This document shows, one piece after another, positions 7,861 to 16,153 of a stretch of 16,396 bases of DNA (position 1 is the stretch's first letter; the number at the start of each line of letters is the position of its first letter). The translations under genes were made by a program, and so were the position numbers. Under the pieces are notes generated by a model. It was not told where the DNA came from. It searched no databases and saw nothing but the letters and a program-made list of their open reading frames with translations. The stretch comes from CAYOBW01 sp964402115 (GTDB lineage Bacteria > Verrucomicrobiota > Kiritimatiellia > UBA8416 > CAYOBW01): assembly GCA_964402115.1 (NCBI GenBank), contig CAYOBW010000152.1, positions 1-16,396 on the forward strand, in the 5' to 3' direction.

Positions 7861-7903
7861 GGCCAGGGTTTGACTGGCCATTCAATCCCACGCGTGTTAC
7901 ATT
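7861..7903 (+). promoter_or_regulatory. Palindrome overlapping TTGACT, with extended -10, upstream of LamG gene
   Basis: A perfect 6-bp inverted repeat GGCCAG-ggtttga-CTGGCC (7861-7879) overlaps TTGACT (7870-7875). Downstream is TGTTACATT (7895-7903), an extended -10 form (TGnTACATT). The spacing between TTGACT and TACATT is 22 bases, too long for a standard pair, so the -10 may act on its own or the palindrome may be an operator or a small hairpin. Evidence is suggestive only. Confidence 0.3.
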
Positions 7904-7986
7904 ACTTACTTGGATGAAGGACGCACGCTGAATCGGTGACAGCGAGGCAGTGTGCGACTATTGACATGCAGTACGACGAGGTAACC

Positions 7987-9423
7987 ATGAACGCACCGGC
8001 AATACGCGCGATCCTGGCGGCAGCCTGTTATATCACGCTTGTGTCCAGCATGTTACGCGCAGATGTAATTGCGCACTGGACCTTCGACGAAGCTGGCGGC
8101 AATGCCTTGGAGGCCACGGGACGGGTCAATCAGAACGGCGCGCTGCTGACGGCAGTGCCCACGGCGGGCATCACCCAGAACGTGTCGGGCATGTTTGGCG
8201 GCGCCGACGGCGGCATCCGCTTCGACGGCGCGGCAGGGCACTACCTGACCATTCCCATGGTGGACGGCATCCACCACTGCAGCTACACGCTGGCGGCCTG
8301 GGTCAAGCCCGCGGACACCGGCATCAACACGATCGTCGCCGACTGGGCGGACGTCTGGGCGTTTCGCTTCTGGCTGGACAGCGTGATCGGATTCAACCAC
8401 CGCTATGCCTCGGGGGCTGACACATACGCCGCAGGCGCGGGAACGGTGCAGGCCGGCATCTGGCAGCATGTGGCCGTAACCTGGCATCGGCCGACGGGCA
8501 CCGCGAGAATCTACCTGAACGGCGTGGTCGTACAAACCGTCGTGTCCGCGCAGGCTGGCGCCAACCTCTACATGGTCAAGAACAACCGCGATTTCCACAT
8601 CGGTTGGAAGCAGGACGGCGCGGAAACCTTCAACGGCGACATGGACGAGCTCTGGATCTTCAACGAGGCCCTCACGGGCGCCCAGGTCGCCACACTGATG
8701 AACAACAACACGGCCCCCCTCTTCGGCGGCCGGCTCGGCATCGATTTCCAGGGCAACTGCCCGACCGCCATGAGTACGACCGAGTGGGCGGGCGCGACCA
8801 ACGTCTACCAGCGCTTCTGGCAGACGTGCACCGGCGCCTCCGGCACCCTGCAGGGTCTCTACACGTCGGAAGGACGGCGCGCGGCCGCCTCCGTGCAGTG
8901 GGCAGCCGCCGACGGCATGTGGCAACTCGGCACGAGCGACGACGCCGGCAACAGCCGCATGATGAAGGGGTATCTCGAGAATTACGGCGATGGCGGCGCC
9001 GACACCACGGTCACGGTCACCGGCATTCCGTCCGGGTGGAAGGAGTACGACGTGTATGTTTACTCCGACGGGGACAACGGAGTGAACTGGCGCAACTTCG
9101 GCGCCTCCGTGACCGACACGGATGGCAACACGCTCGCGGATAGCGGCGAGGACAGCGAGGACTGCGATTTCGAGAAGCCCCTGGTCAACTACAAGTTCCA
9201 GCACCCCTGGCCCGGCGGCGCCGGCAACGGTGCATTCACGTATGGCCCGAATAACGACGAGGGCAACTACGTGCGCCTCTCGGGTTTCACGGGCCGGAGT
9301 TTTACGCTGACCGTGACAGCGCCCGCAGGCAACGGTTTGCGCGGCTCGCTTAACGGCCTGCAGGTCGTGGCAACCAACGTCGAGGCCCCCAGCAAGACCG
9401 GTGCCATCATGCTGGTGCGGTAG
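7987..9423 (+). CDS. Secreted LamG-domain protein with unrecognised C-terminal beta-rich domain
   Basis: A 478-residue exported protein. The start at ATG 7987 is supported by GAGG five bases upstream and by the signal peptide it opens (hydrophobic AILAAACYITLVSSM, cleavage near LRA-D). Residues about 28-240 are a concanavalin-like LamG/pentraxin domain: VIAHWTFDE opening, GGIRFDG, YTLAAWVKP, WQHVAVTWHRPTGTARIYLNG, and closing FNGDMDELWIFNEALTGAQV. This fold usually binds glycans or proteins. From about 250 to 468 a second domain begins GIDFQGNCP and contains YDVYVYSDGDNG and an acidic DSGEDSEDCDFEK; I do not recognise it as a named family, though it looks beta-rich. No PEP-CTERM or other sorting anchor is visible at the C-terminus (ends SKTGAIMLVR), so it should be periplasmic or released. 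Its neighbours give no clear pathway. Role inferred: extracellular binding. Confidence 0.82.
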   Translation: MNAPAIRAILAAACYITLVSSMLRADVIAHWTFDEAGGNALEATGRVNQNGALLTAVPTAGITQNVSGMFGGADGGIRFDGAAGHYLTIPMVDGIHHCSYTLAAWVKPADTGINTIVADWADVWAFRFWLDSVIGFNHRYASGADTYAAGAGTVQAGIWQHVAVTWHRPTGTARIYLNGVVVQTVVSAQAGANLYMVKNNRDFHIGWKQDGAETFNGDMDELWIFNEALTGAQVATLMNNNTAPLFGGRLGIDFQGNCPTAMSTTEWAGATNVYQRFWQTCTGASGTLQGLYTSEGRRAAASVQWAAADGMWQLGTSDDAGNSRMMKGYLENYGDGGADTTVTVTGIPSGWKEYDVYVYSDGDNGVNWRNFGASVTDTDGNTLADSGEDSEDCDFEKPLVNYKFQHPWPGGAGNGAFTYGPNNDEGNYVRLSGFTGRSFTLTVTAPAGNGLRGSLNGLQVVATNVEAPSKTGAIMLVR

Positions 9424-9435
9424 CCCGCTTTTGAC

Positions 9436-9465
9436 TTGTGCATGCGCCGCGCCTGCGGCTAATGT
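9436..9465 (+). promoter_or_regulatory. Possible promoter giving a near-leaderless manA transcript
   Basis: TTGTGC (9436-9441), an 18-base spacer and TAATGT (9460-9465) lie directly upstream of manA. Transcription would begin around 9472-9474, at or next to the ATG at 9474, which fits the lack of any ribosome site there. A better -35-like TTGACT at 9431 has a 23-base spacing and is probably not the partner. Confidence 0.35.
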
Positions 9466-9473
9466 TCGCCGCC

Positions 9474-10448
9474 ATGCAAGCCCTCTATCCGCTTCTTTTC
9501 CAGCCCGTCTACCAGGCTTACCTCTGGGGCGGCACACGCCTGGCCAGCCTCTACGGACGCACCGGCACGGGACCGGTGTGCGCCGAGTCGTGGGAGATCG
9601 CCGATCGACCGGACGGCATGAGTGTGGTGGTCAATGGCCCACTGGCTGGCCGCACGCTGGGCGACCTGGTGCGCGCCGAAGGGGAACGCCTGCTGGGAAC
9701 CGGAGTCCGGGCCGACCGCTTCCCGCTCCTCATCAAGCTGATCGACGCCCGTGAACGCCTGAGCGTCCAGGTGCACCCCAACGATGCTACCGCCCCCCGC
9801 ACCGGCGGCGAGCCCAAGACCGAGATGTGGTATGTGCTGGCAGCCGACCGGGATGCCGTCGTTTTCGCCGGTCTCGTGCCTGGCACCCGGCGCGATCGCC
9901 TGGAGCAGGCCATCAGGGACCAGGCGCTCGAACCGCTGCTCGCCCGCACGCCGGTCCACCCCCACACGGCCATCTACATTCCCGGCGGCTGCCTGCATGC
10001 GATCGGGGCCGGGTGCCTGCTGCTGGAGGTGCAGCAGAACTCGAACACGACCTACCGCGTCCATGACTGGGGCCGTGTGGATCAGGACGGCCGGCCGCGC
10101 GCGCTGCATGTCAGCGAAGCCCTCACCGTCGTGGACCTGGCCATGCCTGCGCCCACGCTCCTGGAACCGCCCCCGCCGCCCATGGACAGCGCAACGGGGC
10201 GCGAGGTGCTCCGTTCGCCCTACTTCCGCATCGCACGCGTGCGCGGCACGCAGCCGTTGGCCGTGAGGCACGCGGGGCACTCCTTCCACGCGTTGTTCAT
10301 CGCCGGCGGCGGCGGTTCGGTGACAGCGGGGCAGGTAACGACAACGCTTCGCGAGGGACAGTCATGCCTGGTGCCGGCCGTCTGCACGGATTACGTTTTG
10401 CAGCCCGGTCCGGAAGGACTCGACGCCCTGCGGATCACGTTGGGGTGA
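9474..10448 (+). CDS. manA: Mannose-6-phosphate isomerase, type I short form
   Basis: A 324-residue cytoplasmic zinc enzyme interconverting mannose 6-phosphate and fructose 6-phosphate, linking mannose use with GDP-mannose supply for glycans. It begins MQALYPLLFQPVYQAYLWGG, close to the family start (LYPLkFePvy.eyiWGG). Zinc-binding motifs are visible: QVHPND (Gln and His), KTEMWYVL (Glu) and YIPGGCLHAIG (His), followed by EVQQNSNTTYRVHDWGR, the conserved active-site stretch. Length matches the short Bacillus-like class (about 315 residues) rather than the roughly 390-residue enterobacterial form. In-frame starts at GTG 9438 and ATG 9462 are possible, but 9474 gives the family-typical N-terminus. 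No ribosome site is seen for any of them. The gene ends 10 bp from the convergent cmk gene. A mannose link to the WbsX/GH99-like gene in this window is conceivable but unproven. Confidence 0.93.
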   Translation: MQALYPLLFQPVYQAYLWGGTRLASLYGRTGTGPVCAESWEIADRPDGMSVVVNGPLAGRTLGDLVRAEGERLLGTGVRADRFPLLIKLIDARERLSVQVHPNDATAPRTGGEPKTEMWYVLAADRDAVVFAGLVPGTRRDRLEQAIRDQALEPLLARTPVHPHTAIYIPGGCLHAIGAGCLLLEVQQNSNTTYRVHDWGRVDQDGRPRALHVSEALTVVDLAMPAPTLLEPPPPPMDSATGREVLRSPYFRIARVRGTQPLAVRHAGHSFHALFIAGGGGSVTAGQVTTTLREGQSCLVPAVCTDYVLQPGPEGLDALRITLG

Positions 10449-10458
10449 CACCCTTCGC

Positions 10459-11123
10459 TCACAGCCGGATGTGCTGCAACACCTGCGCCACGACCGCTTC
10501 CACGTCCAATCCCGTGGAGTCCACGACCACGGCCCCCTCGGCTACGCGCAGCGGCGCCGTCGGCCGGCTGCTGTCGATGCGGTCGCGCTGCTGCAGCGAG
10601 CGACCAACGGCGTCCACCCCCTCGGACTCCGCGCGCGCGGCCATTTCCAGGTGCCGGCGGCGGGCCCGCTCTTCCGGCGAGGCATCGAGGTAGAATTTCC
10701 AGGGCGTAGCGGGGAAGACCACCGTTCCGATGTCGCGGCCCTCCATGACCAGGTCGCCGAAGCCGGCCATGCGCCGCAGCCAGGTCACCACCACCGTCCT
10801 TACGGCCGAGGTCGCCGCCACGGGGCTGACGTTACGGTTGATCTCCTCCGCGCGCAGCGCCAGCCCAGGGTCGCAGCCGTCCACGAGAAAACGGACCTGG
10901 CCGCCCGCAACGTCCAGCGAGGCGGGCAGGGTCTCCGCCAGGCGCGTCACCGCTTCCGCGTCGCGCGGCGCGACGCCGGTGCGCAACGCCTGCCAAGTCA
11001 CCGTGCGGTATACCGCTCCCGAGTCCGCGTACAGGAACCCCAGCGCCTGCGCCACGCGCCGCGCCACCGTGGACTTGCCCGAAGCTGCCGGGCCGTCAAT
11101 GGCCACCACTCTGCCAACCGTCG

Positions 11124-11127
<4 letters not shown>
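10459..11127 (-). CDS. cmk: Cytidylate kinase (CMP/dCMP kinase)
   Basis: A 222-residue cytoplasmic kinase that phosphorylates CMP and dCMP with ATP, feeding CTP and dCTP pools; the length is that of the family. The P-loop GPAASGKST spans residues 12-20, then YADSGAVYR (CMP contact), the 'NRNVSPVAA' segment, EGRDIGTVVFPATPWKFYLDAS (the family's GRDIGT.VfP.A..K.yL.A signature) and the lid ERARRR. It closes with VVVDSTGLDVEAVV, as in other members. It is the last gene of the minus-strand operon; its ATG overlaps the aroA stop by 4 bases (ATGA). In many bacteria cmk is followed by rpsA, which is absent here: the next gene, manA, is convergent. Key residues are intact. Confidence 0.97.
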
Positions 11128-12424
<1,297 letters not shown>

Positions 12425-12428
<4 letters not shown>

Positions 12429-13312
12429 GCGTCCTTCCCCTCCATCGCCTGCCGCAGCAGCCGCCCCTCGGCCAGGAACTCGCGGAGGGCTTCGAAATCG
12501 CCGCGCGCGAGGATGCCGCGCACCTGCTGCAGGACCGCATCGAACGCCGCCAGTTCCCGGCTGAGGGCACAGCTGTTGGTCTTGACGATGTCGTGCCAGA
12601 TATCCTCGGACCCGCCGGCAATCCGCGTCGTGTCGCGGAAACCCGTGCCGCAGAAGGGCCGTGCAGCGGCCACGCCCTCCCGGCAGACGGTTTGCACGAG
12701 GATGGCCGCCACGACGTGCGGCAGGTGACTGGTGCAGCCCATGATCCGGTCGTGCTCCTCCGCCGTCAGCACGGCGACGCGCGCGCCGACTTGCGTCCAG
12801 AACCGCTGCACGCGCGCCACGCGCGCCGCCGCGGCGCCGGGGGGCGGGGTCACGACCACCATCGCCCCGTCGTACAGATCGTCACGGGCGGCCTCCAGCC
12901 CGGTGCGGTCCGAGCCGCAGATCGGGTGGCTGCCGATGAACAGCGCATCGCGCCCGCGCAGGTGCGCCGCGGCATCGGCCATGAGCGCGGCCTTCGTGCT
13001 GCCCACGTCCGTCACCAGGCAGCCGGGCGTCAGGTGCGGAACACAGGCGCCCAACAGCTCCGGGATGGTCAGCACGGGTACGCAAAGGACGACCAGCCCG
13101 GCCGCGCGCACGGCCGCGCCGGGATCGGTGGTCGCCTCGTCCACGACGCCCAGCCGCACGGCCTCGGCGCACGTCGCGGCGCGCCGCGCATAGCCGCTCA
13201 CGCGCACACCCCCGGCGCGCTTGAGCGCCAGCCCGAGGGAGGCGCCCATCAGGCCCAGCCCCAGGATGGCGACCCGCTCGGCATCCGGGTTTGCTTCCGC
13301 GACCGTCGTCAT
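12425..13312 (-). CDS. tyrA: Prephenate dehydrogenase (or arogenate dehydrogenase)
   Basis: A 295-residue NAD(P)-dependent enzyme that oxidatively decarboxylates prephenate towards 4-hydroxyphenylpyruvate for tyrosine. The N-terminal Rossmann fold has VAILGLGLMGASLG (GxGxxG at 18-23). Substrate-site motifs are SHPICGSDRTG (H129), CTSHLPH (H196, the likely catalytic His) and the helical C-terminal part with GTGFRDTTRIAGGSEDIW and DIVKTN. There is no chorismate mutase or ACT domain, so it is monofunctional and may lack tyrosine feedback through ACT. The frame stays open upstream of 13312, but residues there are Arg/Gly/Ala-rich and unlike the family; ATG 13312 overlaps the hisC stop by 4 bases, the same arrangement used at both following junctions. 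Whether it prefers prephenate or arogenate cannot be told. Confidence 0.95.
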
Positions 13313-14424
13313 GCTGCGCAGCCCTCGCGCCACGCGCGCAGGGCCCGCATCAAACGCTCGTTCTGGGCCCGCGTGCCCACGGTCACGCGCACGTAGGACC
13401 CCAGCCCGTAGCCGTCCATGGGCCGGACGATGACCCCCTGGCGCTGCAGTGCCTCGAAAGCCTGACGCCCCTGCCCCACCTCGATGAGCATGAAATTCGC
13501 GACCGCCGGGACATAGCCAAAACCCGCGTCCTGGCACGCGCCGGCCAGGTACGCCAGCCCTTCGCTCACCAGCGTCCGCGTCCGCTGCACGTGCGCGTCG
13601 TCGTCCAGCGCCGCCAGCGCGGCGGCCTGCGCCATGGCGTTCACGTTGAACGGCTGACGCACGCGATCCAGCAGGCGGATGCACGCCGTGGGGGCCGCGC
13701 CGTAGCCGATGCGCAGGCCGGCCAGGCCGTAGGTCTTGGAGAAGGTCCGCAGCACGATCGCCAGGCGGCCTTCGCGCACGTAGCGCAGCGTATCGGGCTG
13801 CTCCTCCGGCGGCAGGAGTTCGATGTAGGCCTCGTCGAACACCACGATAACGTGGCCGGGAACGCGCTCCATGAAACGCGCCAGCCCGGCTGGCGGCACA
13901 ACGGTGCCGGTCGGGTTGTTCGGGTTGCCGATGAAGACGACGGCCGTCCGCTCGTCAATGGCCGCAAGCATGGCGTCGAGATCGTGGGTGAACGCTCGCA
14001 TCGGCACAGCGCGGATTTCCGCCCCCGCGGCCATCGCAACGAGCCGGTAGACCACGAACGCATGCTCGGCCATGACGATCGAGCGCCCGGGACGCAGGAA
14101 AGCGTGCCCGAGCAACTCCAGCAGCTCGTTGCTGCCATTGCCCGCCAGCAGCTGGTCGGTCCCAATGCCGAGATGCCGCGCCAGCCCGGCGCGCAGGTAG
14201 TAGCACCCCCCATCGGGATAACGATGCATCTGTGCGGCCGACTCGTGCATGGCGGCGATCGCCAGCGGCGATGGCCCCAGTTCATTCTCGTTCGACGCGA
14301 GCTTGTCGATGGACGCCACGTCCGCGATGCCCAGCTCACGCGCGACCTCCTCGATGGGGCGCCCAGGCTCGTAGATGGGCAGGCTGGCCACACCCGGATT
14401 GGCAAGATCCTCAAATGTCGTCAT
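13309..14424 (-). CDS. hisC: Histidinol-phosphate aminotransferase (aromatic aminotransferase-like)
   Basis: A 371-residue class I/II PLP aminotransferase. Features: KLASNENELGPSP (family LnaNENPyGPSP), RYPDGG, GNGSNELLELL binding the cofactor phosphate region, IGNPNNPTGTVV, VVFDEAYIEL with the pyridine-N aspartate, TFSKTYGLAGLRIGYG with the PLP lysine K230, and near the end YVRVTVGTRAQNERL with the carboxylate-binding Arg. HisC forms histidinol phosphate from imidazole-acetol phosphate; many bacterial HisC enzymes also transaminate phenylpyruvate and 4-hydroxyphenylpyruvate. Placement next to tyrA and aroA argues that this copy works at least partly in tyrosine/phenylalanine synthesis. The start at 14424 has GAGGTG six bases upstream; the frame is open further upstream, but there it is only a shadow of the scpB repeat. 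The stop overlaps the tyrA start (ATGA); the gap from scpB is 10 bp. Confidence 0.94.
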   Translation of the reverse strand: MTTFEDLANPGVASLPIYEPGRPIEEVARELGIADVASIDKLASNENELGPSPLAIAAMHESAAQMHRYPDGGCYYLRAGLARHLGIGTDQLLAGNGSNELLELLGHAFLRPGRSIVMAEHAFVVYRLVAMAAGAEIRAVPMRAFTHDLDAMLAAIDERTAVVFIGNPNNPTGTVVPPAGLARFMERVPGHVIVVFDEAYIELLPPEEQPDTLRYVREGRLAIVLRTFSKTYGLAGLRIGYGAAPTACIRLLDRVRQPFNVNAMAQAAALAALDDDAHVQRTRTLVSEGLAYLAGACQDAGFGYVPAVANFMLIEVGQGRQAFEALQRQGVIVRPMDGYGLGSYVRVTVGTRAQNERLMRALRAWREGCAA

Positions 14425-14434
14425 GGTGTCACCT

Positions 14435-15274
14435 CTACTCCTTGTCGGTCGTGTCGGACGTGTCAGACGTGTCAGACATGTCAGACGCGTCCGCTGTGGC
14501 GTCGGTCTCAGCTTCCGGCTCGGGCGCCGGTTCCAGCACCGGCTCCAGCACCGGCTCCAGCACCGGCTCCAGCACCGGCTCCAACACGGGCTCCAACACG
14601 GGCTCCAGCACCGGCTCCAGCACCGGCTCGGGCGCAGGCGCGGCTGCGCCACCCGCCGCGGCCGCCTGCGCCGCCTCCTTGCGGGCGCCGTCGGCCGACT
14701 GGCGCAGGAGCGGTTCGATATCGTCCAACTCCTTCAGACTCTTCAGCCCGAAATGCTCGAGAAACGTGTGGGTTGTGCCGTAAAGGAACGGCCGTCCCGG
14801 CAGTTCGCTGCGCCCGGCGATCTTGACCAGCTGCAGCTCCATCAGCGTCTTGATCATGTGGTCCACGCCCACGCCGCGAATCGCCTCGATATCGGGCTTC
14901 GAAATCGGCTGGCGGTAAGCGATGATCGCCAGGGTTTCAAGGGCCGGCTTCGTGAGGCGCTGCGGTTTCTCCATGTTCAGCAGGTGCTTCAGCCACTTGC
15001 CGCAGGCCGGGTCGCTCTGGAAGCGATACCCGCCCGCCACTTCGCGCAGCACGAAGCCGCTCTTGTTGCGCGCCGTCTCCTGCTCCAACGCGTCCAGCGC
15101 TTCGGTGATCTCCTTCGGCTTGACGCTGCCGAAGGCGGCGGTTTCGCCTCCCAGTTTCTCGGCCACTTCCCGCAGACAGGTGCGCATGTCGCGCTCCGTC
15201 AGGGGGCGGTCGGCGCCGAAAATCAGCGCCCCCAGGATCTGCTTCAATTCCGGCAATACGCTGCCACTAGACAT
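14435..15274 (-). CDS. scpB: Segregation and condensation protein B with long repetitive tail
   Basis: A 279-residue kleisin-interacting winged-helix protein that with ScpA and SMC forms the bacterial condensin for chromosome compaction and segregation. The folded core (about 1-205) starts SSGSVLPELKQILGALIFGA and has the family signatures LTKPALETLAIIAYRQPISKPDIEAIRGV and LPGRPFLYGTTHTFLEHFGL. After an Ala/Gly linker the tail carries eight VLEP units (218-249), APEPEAE, and five Ser/Asp/Thr triplets (263-277). Typical ScpB proteins are about 180-200 residues, so some 75 residues are extra and probably disordered. The start at 15274 overlaps the scpA end by 8 bases and has GGGGGAG seven bases upstream. 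An upstream in-frame ATG at 15400 would lie deep in scpA and adds Arg-rich unfamily-like sequence, so it was rejected. Confidence 0.93.
   Translation of the reverse strand: MSSGSVLPELKQILGALIFGADRPLTERDMRTCLREVAEKLGGETAAFGSVKPKEITEALDALEQETARNKSGFVLREVAGGYRFQSDPACGKWLKHLLNMEKPQRLTKPALETLAIIAYRQPISKPDIEAIRGVGVDHMIKTLMELQLVKIAGRSELPGRPFLYGTTHTFLEHFGLKSLKELDDIEPLLRQSADGARKEAAQAAAAGGAAAPAPEPVLEPVLEPVLEPVLEPVLEPVLEPVLEPVLEPAPEPEAETDATADASDMSDTSDTSDTTDKE
14444..14488 (-). repeat. Five 9-bp tandem repeats in scpB 3' end
   Basis: Plus-strand units of the GTCAGACGT type, with small changes between copies, encode ASD, MSD, TSD, TSD, TTD just before the ScpB C-terminus. Copy-number change would be in frame (3 residues per unit). 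The encoded string is acidic and rich in possible phosphorylation sites. Confidence 0.75.
14528..14623 (-). repeat. Eight 12-bp tandem repeats in scpB encoding VLEP
   Basis: Eight uninterrupted copies of a 12-base unit (plus-strand form CGGCTCCAGCAC) encode (VLEP)8. Two neighbouring copies have CCAACAC in place of CCAGCAC and the first begins CGGTTC; all changes are synonymous at the protein level. Near-identity at DNA level suggests recent expansion by slippage; unit length keeps the frame. Confidence 0.85.
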
Positions 15275-16136
15275 GACTCGCTCCCCCAGCATCCCCAGCC
15301 CCCCCGCCCGCATCCGGGCCGGGTTCGACAAGGGCCGCCACCGTGCCGTCAGCCGTTTCGACAACCGGGACCGCGTCACCCGCGTCAGCCGCATCGCCAT
15401 CGAGTTCGCGACTCGCGACGATGGAGATATCGCCGAACGGCCGATCCTGCGCCACGCAGATCTGCCGCAGGCGGATCAGCTCCAGCAGGGCCAGGAAGGT
15501 GCAGATGATCTCGTTGCGCGACGCCATGGCCCCGAACAGGTCGGTAAAGCGCACCGTCCGCTCCCTGGCAACCGCGCGCAGCACGTAATCGATCTGGTCG
15601 GGCACGTTGAAGTGATCGCGGTGGATCTCGCCGATCTGCTCGGGCTTGGCGCGCTTGAGGACATCGTTGAAGGCGCGGATGAGGTCGAAGATGCTGACGT
15701 CCTCGATGCTCAGCTCGCCGTCCGCGTCCTCCGTCACCGGCTCGCCGCCCAGCCCGAAGATATCCTCTTCCTGCGCCTCGCGCTGCTGCAGGAGCCCGGC
15801 GGCATCCTTGAACTTCTTGTACTCCACGAGCTGACGCACCAGCTCCCAGCGCGGATCCTCGCCCTCCTCCTCCGCTTCGGTCTCGGGGCGCTCCTCGGGC
15901 GGCAGCAGCAGCCGGCTCTTGATCAGCATCAGCGTGGCGGCCATGACGATGAACTCGCCCGCGATGTTCAAGTCCAGCATGCGCATCACGCTCAGGTACT
16001 CCATGTACTGGGTCGTGATCCGCTCGATCGGGATGTTGTAGATGTCGACTTCGTCCTTCTTGATCAGGTACAGGAGAAGATCGAGCGGCCCCTCGAAGAA
16101 TTCGAGTTCCACCTTGTAATCGTTACGTTCCAGCAT
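15267..16136 (-). CDS. scpA: Segregation and condensation protein A (kleisin)
   Basis: A 289-residue kleisin that bridges SMC heads and recruits ScpB. The N-terminal signature is classical: YKVELEFFEGPLDLLLYLI, KKDEVDIYNIPI, then ITTQYMEYL and FIVMAATLMLIKSRLLLPPEE. An acidic linker (TEAEEEGED) precedes RWELVRQLVEYKKFKDAAGLL. The C-terminal winged-helix part includes RFTDLFGAMASRNEIICTFLALLELIRLRQICVAQDRPFGDISI, matching the family's SMC-binding end. After about residue 245 there is a Gly/Ala/Asp tail of about 45 residues ending GGASHV that is not part of the usual core. ATG 16134-16136 lies 17 bases after the trpS stop, in the same operon. The stop overlaps scpB by 8 bases, suggesting coupled translation and matched stoichiometry. 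Confidence 0.95.
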   Translation of the reverse strand: MLERNDYKVELEFFEGPLDLLLYLIKKDEVDIYNIPIERITTQYMEYLSVMRMLDLNIAGEFIVMAATLMLIKSRLLLPPEERPETEAEEEGEDPRWELVRQLVEYKKFKDAAGLLQQREAQEEDIFGLGGEPVTEDADGELSIEDVSIFDLIRAFNDVLKRAKPEQIGEIHRDHFNVPDQIDYVLRAVARERTVRFTDLFGAMASRNEIICTFLALLELIRLRQICVAQDRPFGDISIVASRELDGDAADAGDAVPVVETADGTVAALVEPGPDAGGGAGDAGGASHV

Positions 16137-16153
16137 GCCCGCGGCCCCTCCCC

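Larger units (their letters stand above)
7683..7986. other. Intergenic region with repeat pair and putative promoter
   Basis: A 304-bp gap between the methyltransferase and the LamG gene. Apart from the REP-like pair (7744-7820) and the palindrome/promoter stretch (7861-7903), listed separately, it contains a short imperfect stem (GGCCT 7727-7731 with GGGGCC further on) and a TTTT run at 7825-7828 shortly after the repeat pair, which could make it a weak terminator. In-frame starts for the LamG gene at GTG 7936 and ATG 7966 exist but lack a signal-peptide-like N-terminus. No coding potential was seen on either strand. Confidence 0.6.

Noticed and set aside
7672..7917. Small plus-strand open frame of 81 codons in the intergenic region
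   Set aside because: It runs through the REP-like hairpins, has no ribosome site and no protein-like composition.
7961..7966. TTGACA as a -35 for the LamG gene
   Set aside because: Its matching -10 would fall at or after the ATG at 7987, inside the coding region.
8053..9537. Open minus-strand frame opposite the LamG gene
   Set aside because: Low-complexity translation, no ribosome site, and it overlaps a well-supported secreted protein.
14528..14623. Possible CRISPR array
   Set aside because: Units are 12 bp, contiguous without spacers, and in frame within scpB.
14425..14652. N-terminal extension of hisC rich in Cys/Trp/Arg repeats
   Set aside because: It is the off-frame reading of the scpB tandem repeat; the true start at 14424 has GAGGTG and family-like N-terminus.
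13291..14826. Open plus-strand frame opposite hisC and scpB
   Set aside because: Shadow frame; its repeated part is only the antisense reading of the scpB VLEP repeats.
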